The notes: generated from the sequence alone by a model not told the origin. DNA of 9,982 nucleotides from Deinococcus sp. (GCA_028287665.1 JAQBPF010000238.1:1-9982), one strand, 5' to 3'; numbered from the stretch's first letter, positions 1 to 6,037 are shown. Translations and numbers: made by a program.

Positions 1-72
1 CTGCGCGGCGCGAATCGCGGCCACATATCCTGCTGGGCCGCCGCCGATGACCATCACGTCAAAAGTATCCAT
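1..72 (-). CDS. lpdA: Dihydrolipoyl dehydrogenase (E3), N-terminal fragment
   Basis: Only the first 24 codons are present; the gene runs off the left edge. Read on the minus strand from the ATG at 70-72, the protein begins [20 protein letters not shown] and continues RAAQ. This is the first beta-alpha-beta of a Rossmann fold with the FAD-binding GxGxxG-type motif (GGGPAG, residues 10-15). The YVAAIRAAQ continuation is typical of dihydrolipoamide dehydrogenase, the FAD enzyme that reoxidises lipoyl groups of the pyruvate and 2-oxoglutarate dehydrogenase complexes in the cytoplasm. Other pyridine-nucleotide disulfide oxidoreductases, such as mercuric reductase or soluble transhydrogenase, share the fold. 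The redox-active CxxxxC motif that would settle the matter lies outside the window. No strong Shine-Dalgarno precedes the start; a TAGGCT hexamer lies 11 nt upstream. Confidence 0.75.
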   Translation of the reverse strand, partial: MDTFDVMVIGGGPAGYVAAIRAAQ

Positions 73-83
73 AACCGCCCCGG

Positions 84-89
84 AGCCTA
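84..89 (-). promoter_or_regulatory. Possible -10 element of lpdA
   Basis: On the minus strand TAGGCT lies 11 nt before the lpdA ATG. It fits the TANNNT form seen at other starts here, but the spacing is longer than their 6-8 nt, so a transcript would have a very short leader. No convincing -35 was found. Confidence 0.3.
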
Positions 90-284
90 CCACCCGGCTC
101 TCATGGAGATGGTGGCGCGGGGTTGTAACGGGGAAGGTGTCCGGGTTCGGAATACGGGAGGGATTGACGTGCCGTGTGGCTCAGTCTGACCGTTTAACCC
201 AGTCTGCTCGGCAGCCAACCCTTTCAGGGGAGTGTTCCGTCATTAACAGGAGAGGTTTAGATGCCAATGAGTTCCGGCCTGCTC

Positions 285-1220
285 TTATCCCAGTGCTGCA
301 TACGCCCGCGCCACCCGTGCAGCCACTCCCGCGTTGTGGCGTACCAGCGCAATGTTCGTATCCAAACTGCGCCCCCCGGTGATCTCCACGATGCGGCCCA
401 GCAGATACGGCGTGGTGTCTTTGCCGGTCAGCCCCAGCGCGTCCATGTCGGCTAACGCCTGCTCGATGTGCGGGGTGATGTCGGCGGCGGGAATCTCGGC
501 GTCTGCGGGGACGGGATTGGCCAGCAGCACGCCCCCGCTGATGCCTAGAGACCATTTGGCGTGCAGCACGCGGGCGGCTTCCTCTTCCGTATGTACCGTC
601 AGGGGCGAGCGAAACCCACTGGAGCGCGAGTAGAACGCCGGGAATTCCTCGGCTCCGAGCGTGATGGCCGGGACGCCCTGCGTTTCCAGATATTCCAGCG
701 TCAGGCCGATATCGAGGATGCTCTTGACACCTGCGCTGACCACGCACACGTCGGTGCGGGCCAGTTCCATCAGGTCGGCGCTGACGTCCAGCGTTTGGGT
801 GCCGCCCCGGTGGACGCCGCCTGTGCCGCCGGTGGCAAACACCCGGATGCCCGCCAGCGCCGCGATTCGCATGGTAGACGCGACGGTGGTGGCCCCATGT
901 CCGCCCAACGCCACCGTCACCGGAAGGTCGCGGGTGCTGATCTTCTGCACGTTTTTGTCTGTCGCCAGCAGTTCCAGTTCATCCGGCGTCAGGCCCACTT
1001 TCAGGCGGCCCCCCAGCACGGCAATCGTGGCGGGCACGGCTCCTACTGCCCGGATCAGATCTTCCACGCCGCGTGCCATCTCCACGTTGCGCGGGTACGG
1101 CATCCCGTGACTGATGATGGTACTTTCCAGCGCCACCACCGCGTTTCCGGCGGCCAAGGCTTCGGCCACCTCGGGGTGAAGATCGAGCAGGGGGTGGGTG
1201 CGGATGGGGGAGAAAGTCAT
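285..1220 (-). CDS. psuG: Pseudouridine-5'-phosphate glycosidase
   Basis: This 311-aa cytoplasmic protein has the usual length of the PsuG (indigoidine synthase A-like) family. The enzyme splits pseudouridine 5'-phosphate into uracil and ribose 5-phosphate, a step in pseudouridine salvage. Near the N-terminus is ALESTIISHGMPYPRN (residues 30-45), the family hallmark, containing the catalytic-type Glu32. Further conserved positions are Lys93 (QKIS), His137 within GGTGGVHRG (131-139), Asp149, and Lys166 within SAGVKSILDIG (162-172). Lys166 is the lysine expected to form the Schiff base with ribose. The start is supported by a -10 hexamer 6 nt upstream. The partner kinase gene psuK, next to psuG in E. 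coli, is not in this window, and the gene appears to be transcribed alone. The family assignment is firm; the in vivo role is inferred from homology. Confidence 0.95.
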   Translation of the reverse strand: MTFSPIRTHPLLDLHPEVAEALAAGNAVVALESTIISHGMPYPRNVEMARGVEDLIRAVGAVPATIAVLGGRLKVGLTPDELELLATDKNVQKISTRDLPVTVALGGHGATTVASTMRIAALAGIRVFATGGTGGVHRGGTQTLDVSADLMELARTDVCVVSAGVKSILDIGLTLEYLETQGVPAITLGAEEFPAFYSRSSGFRSPLTVHTEEEAARVLHAKWSLGISGGVLLANPVPADAEIPAADITPHIEQALADMDALGLTGKDTTPYLLGRIVEITGGRSLDTNIALVRHNAGVAARVARAYAALG

Positions 1221-1226
1221 AGGGGA

Positions 1227-1232
1227 AGTGTA
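1227..1232 (-). promoter_or_regulatory. Leaderless -10 element of psuG
   Basis: On the minus strand TACACT stands 6 nt before the ATG of psuG, so transcription would begin at or next to the start codon. There is no Shine-Dalgarno in this spacer. The -35 is not clear. Confidence 0.55.
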
Positions 1233-1301
1233 GCGGGGCAGGCAGAAGGCGTGAGGCGGCAGCGGGAACAGTGCCGCAGGAACGCCCTTCTCAGCTGTTG
1301 C

Positions 1302-1316
1302 CTGGGCTGCGCCCGG
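1302..1316 (-). terminator. Small GC hairpin after the flavin reductase gene
   Basis: CTGGGC and GCCCGG flank a three-base loop just past the stop codon and can form a short stem with one wobble pair. No T-run follows on the minus strand, so it is only a weak terminator candidate. Confidence 0.25.
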
Positions 1317-1319
1317 TGC

Positions 1320-2009
1320 TCAGTCCTTGTCCTGCCGTTCCCGCCACTCGCTGTAACTCACCCGGTCGAGCACGAACGTTTCCCGCGTGAGGGCGTAGCT
1401 GCCGCGCCCGCCCATGCGTCCGATCAGGTCGAGGGCGGAGGTGTCGACGTGGTGGCGTTCGGCGTCCTGCACGGCGTCGTTTCTGAGGGTTACCCCCAGC
1501 ACCACGCCCAGAATGATGCGGGTTCGGCCAATCAGGACGGTCTGCACTTCGCGGCATTCCAGCGCGGCGGGGCTGGCGGCCACACGCGGTACGCGCACCT
1601 TCACGCCTTCGGCCAGCGGCACATTCAGGGTGTGCGCCTCTCCCACTCCATGCGGAAAGTCGGTGGCGGTGGCGTTCATGGTGGCGGCCAGCTCCGCCGA
1701 GACCAGATTGACCGTGAATTCGCCGCCTGAGCCGATGTTCAGGGCGGTGTCTTTGGGCACGCCATCGGCCCGGTCGCCTGGAGCGAACGCCACCACAGGC
1801 GGGTCTGAGCCCATCAGGCCAAAAAAGGAATACGGCGCAAGGTTGACGTGCCCACCCTCGCCCAACGTGCTGACCCAGGCAATCGGGCGCGGCACGACCA
1901 CTCCGGTGACCAGCTTGTAGCACGCAGAGGCAGGCAGAGCGGTCAGGTCGAAGTGCGTGAATTCTGGAGGCGTGACTTGCGGAGAATCTGCGGGTGGCGC
2001 GTCAGGCAT
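1320..2009 (-). CDS. Flavin reductase-like FMN-binding split-barrel protein
   Basis: This 229-aa protein belongs to the flavin reductase-like domain family, whose members bind FMN in a split beta-barrel and often supply reduced flavin to partner oxygenases. Visible signatures are PRPIAWVST (residues 40-48), NLAPYSFF (56-63), a DPPVVAFAPG strand (69-78) and KDTALNIGSGGEFTVNLV (86-103), all in family order. The first 18 or so residues are Pro/Ala-rich and probably disordered. No signal peptide or membrane segment is visible, so it is likely cytoplasmic. The gene has its own -10 hexamer and lies 73 nt downstream of the GNAT gene on the same strand. No oxygenase gene is adjacent, so the electron acceptor and substrate cannot be named. 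Family members also include proteins without known reductase activity. Confidence 0.85.
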   Translation of the reverse strand: MPDAPPADSPQVTPPEFTHFDLTALPASACYKLVTGVVVPRPIAWVSTLGEGGHVNLAPYSFFGLMGSDPPVVAFAPGDRADGVPKDTALNIGSGGEFTVNLVSAELAATMNATATDFPHGVGEAHTLNVPLAEGVKVRVPRVAASPAALECREVQTVLIGRTRIILGVVLGVTLRNDAVQDAERHHVDTSALDLIGRMGGRGSYALTRETFVLDRVSYSEWRERQDKD

Positions 2010-2016
2010 AGGCTGT

Positions 2017-2022
2017 AGCGTA
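2017..2022 (-). promoter_or_regulatory. Leaderless -10 element of the flavin reductase gene
   Basis: On the minus strand TACGCT lies 7 nt before the ATG at 2009, and the spacer has no Shine-Dalgarno. It matches the leaderless pattern of neighbouring genes. Confidence 0.5.
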
Positions 2023-2038
2023 ATACGAACCTAGACCT

Positions 2039-2060
2039 GACTTGGAGTCCGGACCAACTC
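2039..2060. repeat. Imperfect inverted repeat between GNAT and flavin reductase genes
   Basis: The core GTCCGGAC (2047-2054) is a perfect 8-bp palindrome. Outer arms GACTTGG and CCAACTC extend it with one bulged A and one mismatch. It lies downstream of the GNAT stop and upstream of the flavin reductase -10, so it could be a terminator stem or a regulator site. No T-run follows on the minus strand. Confidence 0.4.
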
Positions 2061-2082
2061 GTGCCCCCCTGACCCGGCGCGA

Positions 2083-2559
2083 TCAGCTCCCGGTTAGGAC
2101 CTTGCGGAACAGCACCATGTCGGTCCCCGCCCCGTAGTAGTCGCGCACCCGCGCCTCCTGCTCGTAGCCACATTTCACATAAAAGCGGCGCGTCAACTCA
2201 AAATCAGCCGTGCCAGACGTTTCCACCAGCAAGATACGCTGCCCCTGAATCCGCAGGGCATCTTCCACATGCCGCATCAATGCGCCGCCGCGTCCTTGAC
2301 CCTGGCCGTCAGGATGCACCGCGATCATCAACAGTTCCCATGTTCCGTCTGTGGCGGGTTTGGGCAGCCAGTACGCCACCCCAAGAGGCTGGCCTGCTTC
2401 CTCGTCAATCACGCAGCTGTGGCCCCGTTCCCGGTTCCCGGCAAAGTAGTCGGCCATCATGGTGTCGGTCATTTCGGTGTCCTCCTCAGGAAACATACCG
2501 GCGGCGACCGCAAGCGCCGTGACGGTTGCCGAATCAGCGGATGTAGCAGGTCTGATCAT
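2083..2559 (-). CDS. GNAT family N-acetyltransferase
   Basis: This 158-aa cytoplasmic protein has the length and order of a single-domain GCN5-related acetyltransferase, which transfers an acetyl group from acetyl-CoA to an amine. It opens with MIRPATSADS, the usual first strand. The acetyl-CoA pyrophosphate loop is clear in LMIAVHPDGQGQGRGGALM (residues 77-95, with Q-x-x-G-x-G/A around 86-93). A late FYVKCGYEQEARVRDYYG segment matches the motif B region, where the aromatic residues pack near CoA. The substrate cannot be deduced, since GNATs acetylate antibiotics, polyamines, ribosomal proteins and many metabolites. Unlike most genes here it has a Shine-Dalgarno, GGAGG five bases before the ATG, which fixes the start. 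It is divergent from xseB with only 69 nt between the starts. Confidence 0.88.
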   Translation of the reverse strand: MIRPATSADSATVTALAVAAGMFPEEDTEMTDTMMADYFAGNRERGHSCVIDEEAGQPLGVAYWLPKPATDGTWELLMIAVHPDGQGQGRGGALMRHVEDALRIQGQRILLVETSGTADFELTRRFYVKCGYEQEARVRDYYGAGTDMVLFRKVLTGS

Positions 2560-2564
2560 GACTT

Positions 2565-2569
2565 CCTCC
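2565..2569 (-). promoter_or_regulatory. Shine-Dalgarno of the GNAT gene
   Basis: On the minus strand GGAGG stands 5 nt before the ATG at 2559. It is one of the few strong ribosome binding sites in the window and fits a leadered transcript. Confidence 0.65.
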
Positions 2570-2583
2570 CCTCGTATCCGCCG

Positions 2584-2589
2584 AGCATA
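2584..2589 (-). promoter_or_regulatory. -10 element of the GNAT gene
   Basis: TATGCT on the minus strand lies about 24 nt before the ATG. This leaves room for a short leader containing the Shine-Dalgarno. The -35 is not convincing. It sits back to back with the xseB promoter. Confidence 0.45.
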
Positions 2590-2615
2590 GCTGTTTAGTT
2601 TGCCTCCTGCGGCGC

Positions 2616-2621
2616 TAGAAT
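2616..2621 (+). promoter_or_regulatory. Leaderless -10 element of xseB
   Basis: TAGAAT, close to the TATAAT consensus, ends 7 nt before the xseB ATG. There is no Shine-Dalgarno in the spacer. A weak TGTTTA at 2592-2597 has an 18-nt spacing and may be the -35. Confidence 0.55.
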
Positions 2622-2628
2622 CTGGCCT

Positions 2629-2901
2629 ATGCCTGACGTTGTTCCTCCCCTCAGCTACCGCGATGCCTACGCGAGATTGTCGCGTATTGCCGCCGAACTG
2701 GAATCAGGCGAGGCGGATCTGGACCGCGTGCTGCCGCTGCTGGAAGAGGCCAAAACCGCCTACGCCGCTTGCGTGGGGCGCATAGAGGCCGTGCGGGCCG
2801 TGCTGGCCGGAAGCTGGGGCGCGGCCTCCGATGAAGCTGCCGCCCCGGACCTGCAGGACCCGGACGAAGACACTACGGATGAGGAAGACGAAATCAGCTA
2901 G
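2629..2901 (+). CDS. xseB: Exodeoxyribonuclease VII small subunit
   Basis: This 90-aa protein is XseB, the small helical subunit that assembles in several copies with XseA to form exonuclease VII. The complex degrades single-stranded DNA from both ends to short oligonucleotides and acts in mismatch and damage repair. The family core is LSYRDAYARLSRIAAELESG (residues 8-27), followed by EADLDRVLPLLEEAKTAY and CVGRIEAVRAVL, a two-helix hairpin matching the Exo_VII_S domain. After residue 65 the tail is strongly acidic (PDLQDPDEDTTDEEDEIS at the end) and probably disordered, making the protein slightly longer than minimal family members. XseA is not encoded here, so the subunits are unlinked at least over this window. 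The start is fixed by a leaderless -10. Confidence 0.9.
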   Translation: MPDVVPPLSYRDAYARLSRIAAELESGEADLDRVLPLLEEAKTAYAACVGRIEAVRAVLAGSWGAASDEAAAPDLQDPDEDTTDEEDEIS

Positions 2902-2907
2902 CGCGGG

Positions 2908-2913
2908 TATGCT
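2908..2913 (+). promoter_or_regulatory. Leaderless -10 element of the plsC-like gene
   Basis: TATGCT ends 7 nt before the ATG at 2921 and begins 7 nt after the xseB stop. It supports 2921 over in-frame upstream starts that overlap xseB. The gene may also be reached by read-through from xseB. Confidence 0.5.
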
Positions 2914-2920
2914 GCCCCTT

Positions 2921-3613
2921 ATGAGCGACTCCGCCCCTTCTTCTCATCTGGGTGCCGACAGGTCAAGTGCCGACACGGCCCGTCCGGAGGCTGCTTCATC
3001 TTCAGCCCCGGCCCCCAAGCCCAAAGAACCCGAACTTGTGCCGGTGGTCAATCCGCGCGTGTACCGCTTCGTGGTCAACATCACCTACCTGCCGGTGCTC
3101 CTCAGTGGAATGCACATTGAAGTGCATGGCCGCGAGCATGTGCCGCCGCCCGGAACGCCGCTGGTGGTGGCGGCCAATCACCGGTCCGGCCTCGATCCTT
3201 TCCTGATTGCCCGCGCCCTGCCGCCGGGGCGCTACATGCAGTTCATGGCCAAAAAGGAACTGTTTGGGCCGATTACCGGGCCGCTGATCACGGCAGGTGG
3301 CAGCTATCCGGTCGACCGGACCATCAGCGATGTAAAAGCCGTGCGGACCAGCGTCCGGATTCTGGCGGCAGGCGGCACTGTGGGCATTTTTCCCGAAGGC
3401 ACACGCGGCGGCGGAGAACTGCACGGCGGCGTGGCGCTGATCGCCGCCAAAGGCCGCGCCCCGATTTTGCCGGTGGGGATCAGCCGGGTGGGCAAACGCT
3501 GGATCGTGCGGTTTGGCCCGCCCCTGCCCTCACGCGGGGGCATCAAGGCGCTGACCACAGAAGTCGGGGAGAGGCTGGCCGAATTGGCACAGCCTGTGGG
3601 CGAGACCATCTGA
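2921..3613 (+). CDS. plsC: 1-acyl-sn-glycerol-3-phosphate acyltransferase family protein
   Basis: This 230-aa protein is a PlsC-type acyltransferase. The typical reaction transfers an acyl chain from acyl-CoA or acyl-ACP to lysophosphatidic acid at the inner membrane to make phosphatidic acid. The catalytic NHxxxxD motif is ANHRSGLDP with His87 and Asp92. Motif II is GGSYPVDR (126-133), motif III FPEGTR (157-162) and motif IV ILPVGISR. One moderately hydrophobic stretch (about 47-64) may anchor the protein to the membrane. The first 38 residues are rich in Ser, Ala, Pro and Lys, look disordered, and do not belong to the domain. I chose the ATG at 2921 because of the -10 7 nt upstream; in-frame starts at 2831 and 2909 would overlap or abut xseB. 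Some family members use other acceptors, such as ornithine lipids, so the exact substrate is inferred. Confidence 0.88.
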   Translation: MSDSAPSSHLGADRSSADTARPEAASSSAPAPKPKEPELVPVVNPRVYRFVVNITYLPVLLSGMHIEVHGREHVPPPGTPLVVAANHRSGLDPFLIARALPPGRYMQFMAKKELFGPITGPLITAGGSYPVDRTISDVKAVRTSVRILAAGGTVGIFPEGTRGGGELHGGVALIAAKGRAPILPVGISRVGKRWIVRFGPPLPSRGGIKALTTEVGERLAELAQPVGETI

Positions 3614-3643
3614 GCGTCTGGTGTTCTGGGCGGTCAGACGCCC
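3614..3643 (+). terminator. Hairpin region after the plsC-like gene
   Basis: Directly after the stop codon, GCGTCTG (3614-3620) and CAGACGC (3635-3641) form a perfect 7-bp inverted repeat with a 14-nt loop. An overlapping alternative pairs GGGCG (3628-3632) with CGCCC (3639-3643). A pyrimidine-rich stretch follows but there is no clean T-run. It probably ends or slows transcription ahead of the B12 operon promoter. Confidence 0.45.
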
Positions 3644-3715
3644 TGCCCTTGTTCCTGCCTTCTGGCCCACAGCTTGACCGTCGCCGGGTCTTCATTTGCT
3701 TTGCCTCCAGCGCCG

Positions 3716-3721
3716 TATACT
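3716..3721 (+). promoter_or_regulatory. -10 element of the btuFCD operon
   Basis: TATACT differs from the TATAAT consensus at one position. The first purine after a 6-nt gap is G3728, the first base of the predicted riboswitch P1 stem. The -35 is ambiguous: CATTTG at 3693-3698 has the usual 17-nt spacing but a poor sequence. Confidence 0.6.
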
Positions 3722-3727
3722 GCGCCC

Positions 3728-3940
3728 GATAGGCGTGGGGGAAGCTGGTGACTGCCGAAGGAGGATGCCTCCAGAAGCACAGTCCAGCACTGTCGCGCAA
3801 CGGTAACGCCCCTGACCACCATCGGCGGTGAAGTCCGAACACCCTGCCTGTCCGTCGTCCCGCGCCCAGTGTGCGGGCACGTGGCCTCACCTCTCGCGGA
3901 AGGAGGGACGCCTAGGGCAAGGCTCCCGGTTGCGGGCAGC
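3728..3940 (+). promoter_or_regulatory. Cobalamin (B12) riboswitch
   Basis: This leader RNA controls btuFCD. Conserved pieces occur in the right order: a GGGAA-type motif (3739-3743), P4 GCTGG/CCAGC (3744-3748 with 3784-3788), CACTGTCGCGCAACGGTAA (3788-3806) forming P5 and L5, and a B12 box AAGTCCGAACACCCTGCC (3831-3848). P1 pairs GATAGGC (3728-3734) with GCCTGTC (3846-3852). A short hairpin CACC/GGTG (3817-3830) precedes the B12 box. The peripheral region is small, so the core is only about 125 nt. Downstream, hairpin 3922-3940 exposes GTTG, which can kiss CAAC (3798-3801) in L5. An unusual 29-nt hairpin is inserted in L4 (3752-3780). Ligand binding is expected to favour the terminator at 3963-3986. 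Identity is firm; pairings were read by eye. Confidence 0.92.
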
Positions 3941-3962
3941 GGCCCCGGACGTGTTCACTTTT

Positions 3963-3986
3963 CGCCCCCACTGCGGGGCGTTTTTT
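3963..3986 (+). terminator. Riboswitch-controlled intrinsic terminator
   Basis: CGCCCC (3963-3968) pairs with GGGGCG (3975-3980) around a 6-nt loop and is followed by six T residues (3981-3986), then ATTC. This is a textbook intrinsic terminator, placed between the B12 aptamer and the btuF ribosome binding site. GCCCC at 3942-3946 could pair with the 3' arm instead and might act as an anti-terminator. Confidence 0.82.
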
Positions 3987-4010
3987 ATTCTGCGGAGGAC
4001 TGCCCACAAG

Positions 4011-4014
4011 GGAG
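4011..4014 (+). promoter_or_regulatory. Shine-Dalgarno of btuF
   Basis: GGAG lies 7 nt before the ATG at 4022 and decides this start. An in-frame ATG at 3869 lies inside the riboswitch and would add residues ahead of a perfect signal peptide. Confidence 0.65.
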
Positions 4015-4021
4015 ATCCACC

Positions 4022-4897
4022 ATGAAGACTGCTTTTGTTTCCACCATTCTGACGGCTGTTCTGGCCCTGTCGGCCTCGGCCTCGGCCACCACCTACCCCA
4101 TCAGCATCACCGACGATCTGGGCCGCAAAGTGACCCTGAAGGCCGAGCCGAAGCGGGTGATCAGTGTGCTTCCCAGCACCACCGAAACCCTCTGCGCCAT
4201 CGGTGCGTGCGACAAGTTGGTGGGGATTGACGACTACAGCGATTTTCCCCAGCAAGTGACCAAACTGCCCAAAGTGGGCGGCCTGTACAACCCCAACATA
4301 GAAGCCATCGTGGCCCTCAAGCCTGACGTGGTGATCGTCAGTCAGTACGGCAAGTTGGCCGAACCACTGACGCAGGCGGGTATTACGGTCATCGCCATCA
4401 ATCCTGAAACCTACGATGAGGTCTTCAGCAAAACGCTGCTGCTGGGCCGCCTCGTCAACCGCGAGGCACAGGCCAAAGCGCTGGTGCTGAAGATGCGCCA
4501 GGATATTGCCCGGATTGAAATCTTGACCAAGAACGTGGTCAAAAAGCCCACCGCCTATTACGAGATTGATCCGACGCCCTACTCCATCGGCCCCAACTCT
4601 TTTATGGGCGTGCTGCTGACCAAAGCGGGCGCACGCAACATCATTCCGGCCAGTATGGGCGACTTTCCCAAGGTGGACCCCGAATTTATCGTGAAGGCCA
4701 ACCCACAGCTGATCCTGGGCGTGGATGCCAAAACGGTGGCCGCCCGCGCAGGTTGGAATACCACTGCTGCTGTCAAGTCGGGCCGTGTGCTGAGCCTTCC
4801 TGCCGGACTGGACACGATTCTGTCTCGCCCTGGGCCGCGCCTGCCCGCAGCGTTGCGGGGGCTGGCCAAGCTGGTTCATCCGGAATTGTTCAGATAA
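4022..4897 (+). CDS. btuF: Vitamin B12 ABC transporter, periplasmic substrate-binding protein
   Basis: This 291-aa protein is a class III (helical-backbone) binding protein of the Peripl_BP_2 family. It should capture cobalamin or a corrinoid in the periplasm and pass it to the BtuC permease. It opens with a cleavable signal peptide, MKTAFVSTILTAVLALSASA, with likely cleavage after Ala22 (ASA|TT). No lipobox cysteine is present, so it should be soluble in a periplasm. The mature part begins with the family pattern ITDDLGRKVTL (29-39) then RVISVLPSTTETLCAIGACD (45-64). KVGGLYNPNIEAIVALKPDVVIV (84-106) follows, and the closing GRVLSLP segment is also typical. Cys58 and Cys63 are close enough for a disulfide. 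Homologues bind iron siderophores or haem; the upstream cobalamin riboswitch makes B12 the best substrate. It is the first gene of the operon. Confidence 0.92.
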   Translation: MKTAFVSTILTAVLALSASASATTYPISITDDLGRKVTLKAEPKRVISVLPSTTETLCAIGACDKLVGIDDYSDFPQQVTKLPKVGGLYNPNIEAIVALKPDVVIVSQYGKLAEPLTQAGITVIAINPETYDEVFSKTLLLGRLVNREAQAKALVLKMRQDIARIEILTKNVVKKPTAYYEIDPTPYSIGPNSFMGVLLTKAGARNIIPASMGDFPKVDPEFIVKANPQLILGVDAKTVAARAGWNTTAAVKSGRVLSLPAGLDTILSRPGPRLPAALRGLAKLVHPELFR

Positions 4898-4950
4898 GTG
4901 CGGCAGCGTGAGGGGAGAGCAGCCCGTGGTCCGCGCCACCACAGGAGTCG

Positions 4951-5988
4951 GTGCCCTTGACTGTGGTCCACGGTCCACGGCCCACCGCCGTTCCCACCCG
5001 GCGTTTGTTGCCGCGTACTCTGGCGCTGCTGGCCGTACTGCTGGCCTCTGTTGTGCTGGCGGTGGGCCTCGGGAGCGTCTTTATTCCGCCCGGCGAGGTC
5101 CTGGGGGCGCTGTGGCGCGGGCTGCTGAGCCTCGGCAGCAGCGCCGAACTGAGCGGCAACGACGTGATCGTGTGGCAGATTCGCCTGCCCCGCGTGGTCA
5201 TGGGTCTGGTGGTCGGGGCCTGCCTCTCGGTGTGTGGGGGCGCGTTTCAGGGCGTGTTCCGCTCTCCGCTGGCCGATCCGTACCTGCTGGGTGTGGCCAG
5301 TGGCGGGGCGTTGGGCGCCACGGTGGGTATCGTGGCAGGCTGGCCCCGCTCCAGCATTCCTCTGTCGGCGCTGGCTTTTGCGTTGGCGGCAGTGGGCACC
5401 ACCCTGGCCCTCTCGCGGGAAGGGCGGCGCTTTCCACCCACGCGGCTGATTCTGGCGGGCGTGGTGGTGGGCAGTGTCCTGAGCGCCTTTACCACCTTTT
5501 TGATCCTGCGGGGCGAAGACCGGGCGCGGCAGGTGCTGGCCTATACCCTGGGCGACCTGGGGTTCAGTGGGTGGCGCGATGTGGTGACGGTGCTGCCTTA
5601 CGCAGTTGTCGGGTGCGGCGTCCTGATGGCCCTGGCCCGTGCACTGGATACCCTGCAACTGGGTGATCTGACGGCCCGCAGCCTGGGAGTGCCCGTCGAG
5701 CGGTTGCGCCTGCTGGTGGTGGTGGCGGCCAGCGCAGCCACAGCGGCGGCAGTGGCTTACGTGGGCATCATCGGCTTTGTCGGTCTGGTGGTGCCCCATC
5801 TGGTCAGGCTGGTGTGGGGCGCAGGTCACCGCGTCTTGCTGCCGATCAGTGCGCTGGCGGGGGCGGCGCTGTTGGTGCTGGCCGATCTGCTCTCCCGCAC
5901 CACCATTCTCAGTCAGGTCGGCGTGGTCACGACCTTACTGGGCGGCCCGTTTTTTCTGTGGCTGCTGGCGCGTGGGCGCAGTGATTGA
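4951..5988 (+). CDS. btuC: Vitamin B12 ABC transporter, permease (FecCD family)
   Basis: This approximately 345-aa inner-membrane protein belongs to the FecCD/BtuC permease family, which forms homodimers of about ten helices per subunit. Family landmarks are VWQIRLPRVVMGLVVGA (residues 74-90), GGAFQGVFRSPLADPYLLG (96-114), and GLVVPHLVRL near 278-287. That last segment lies in the cytoplasmic coupling region contacting the ATPase and is followed by HRVLLPISALAGAALL and ADLLSR. Multiple hydrophobic segments fill the rest. It is the second gene of the riboswitch-controlled operon, 53 nt after btuF. The start is uncertain. GTG 4951 is only 3 nt after AGGAG (4943-4947), whereas the in-frame TTG 4957 has a better 9-nt spacing and would shorten the protein by two residues. 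Substrate assignment rests on the riboswitch. Confidence 0.92.
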   Translation: MPLTVVHGPRPTAVPTRRLLPRTLALLAVLLASVVLAVGLGSVFIPPGEVLGALWRGLLSLGSSAELSGNDVIVWQIRLPRVVMGLVVGACLSVCGGAFQGVFRSPLADPYLLGVASGGALGATVGIVAGWPRSSIPLSALAFALAAVGTTLALSREGRRFPPTRLILAGVVVGSVLSAFTTFLILRGEDRARQVLAYTLGDLGFSGWRDVVTVLPYAVVGCGVLMALARALDTLQLGDLTARSLGVPVERLRLLVVVAASAATAAAVAYVGIIGFVGLVVPHLVRLVWGAGHRVLLPISALAGAALLVLADLLSRTTILSQVGVVTTLLGGPFFLWLLARGRSD

Positions 5989-5997
5989 CTGTTCAGC

Positions 5998-6037
5998 GGC
6001 CCTTCAGGGTCAAAGGATCGCGGATTCAGGAAGGGCC
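5998..6037 (+). repeat. 8-bp perfect inverted repeat between btuC and btuD
   Basis: GGCCCTTC (5998-6005) and GAAGGGCC (6030-6037) can form a stable stem around a 24-nt loop just after the btuC stop. TTCAGG is also repeated directly at 6003-6008 and 6025-6030. No T-run follows. It may adjust the btuC to btuD mRNA ratio by pausing, partial termination or protection from decay. Confidence 0.5.

Noticed and set aside
182..206. CAGTCTG direct repeat (182-188 and 200-206) between lpdA and psuG
   Set aside because: Two short copies 18 nt apart without a promoter or stem context; compatible with chance.
561..1730. 389-codon plus-strand open frame antisense to psuG and the flavin reductase gene
   Set aside because: It spans two well-recognised minus-strand genes, reads as His/Arg/Gly/Gln-rich text with no domain, and is the expected shadow of high-GC coding sequence.
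2831..2920. Upstream starts for the plsC-like gene, within the xseB end or at 2909
   Set aside because: The 2831 start would read basic nonsense from the xseB overlap; the -10 hexamer fits 2921.
3869..4021. Upstream start for btuF giving a 342-residue protein
   Set aside because: It lies within the riboswitch and terminator; the ATG at 4022 has a Shine-Dalgarno and a complete signal peptide.
3887..4978. 363-codon minus-strand open frame opposite btuF
   Set aside because: It covers the riboswitch terminator and btuF on the other strand, has no domain, and has shadow-like composition.
4876..5829. 317-codon minus-strand open frame opposite btuC
   Set aside because: It is Gln/His/Arg-rich with no motif; btuC is unambiguous on the plus strand.
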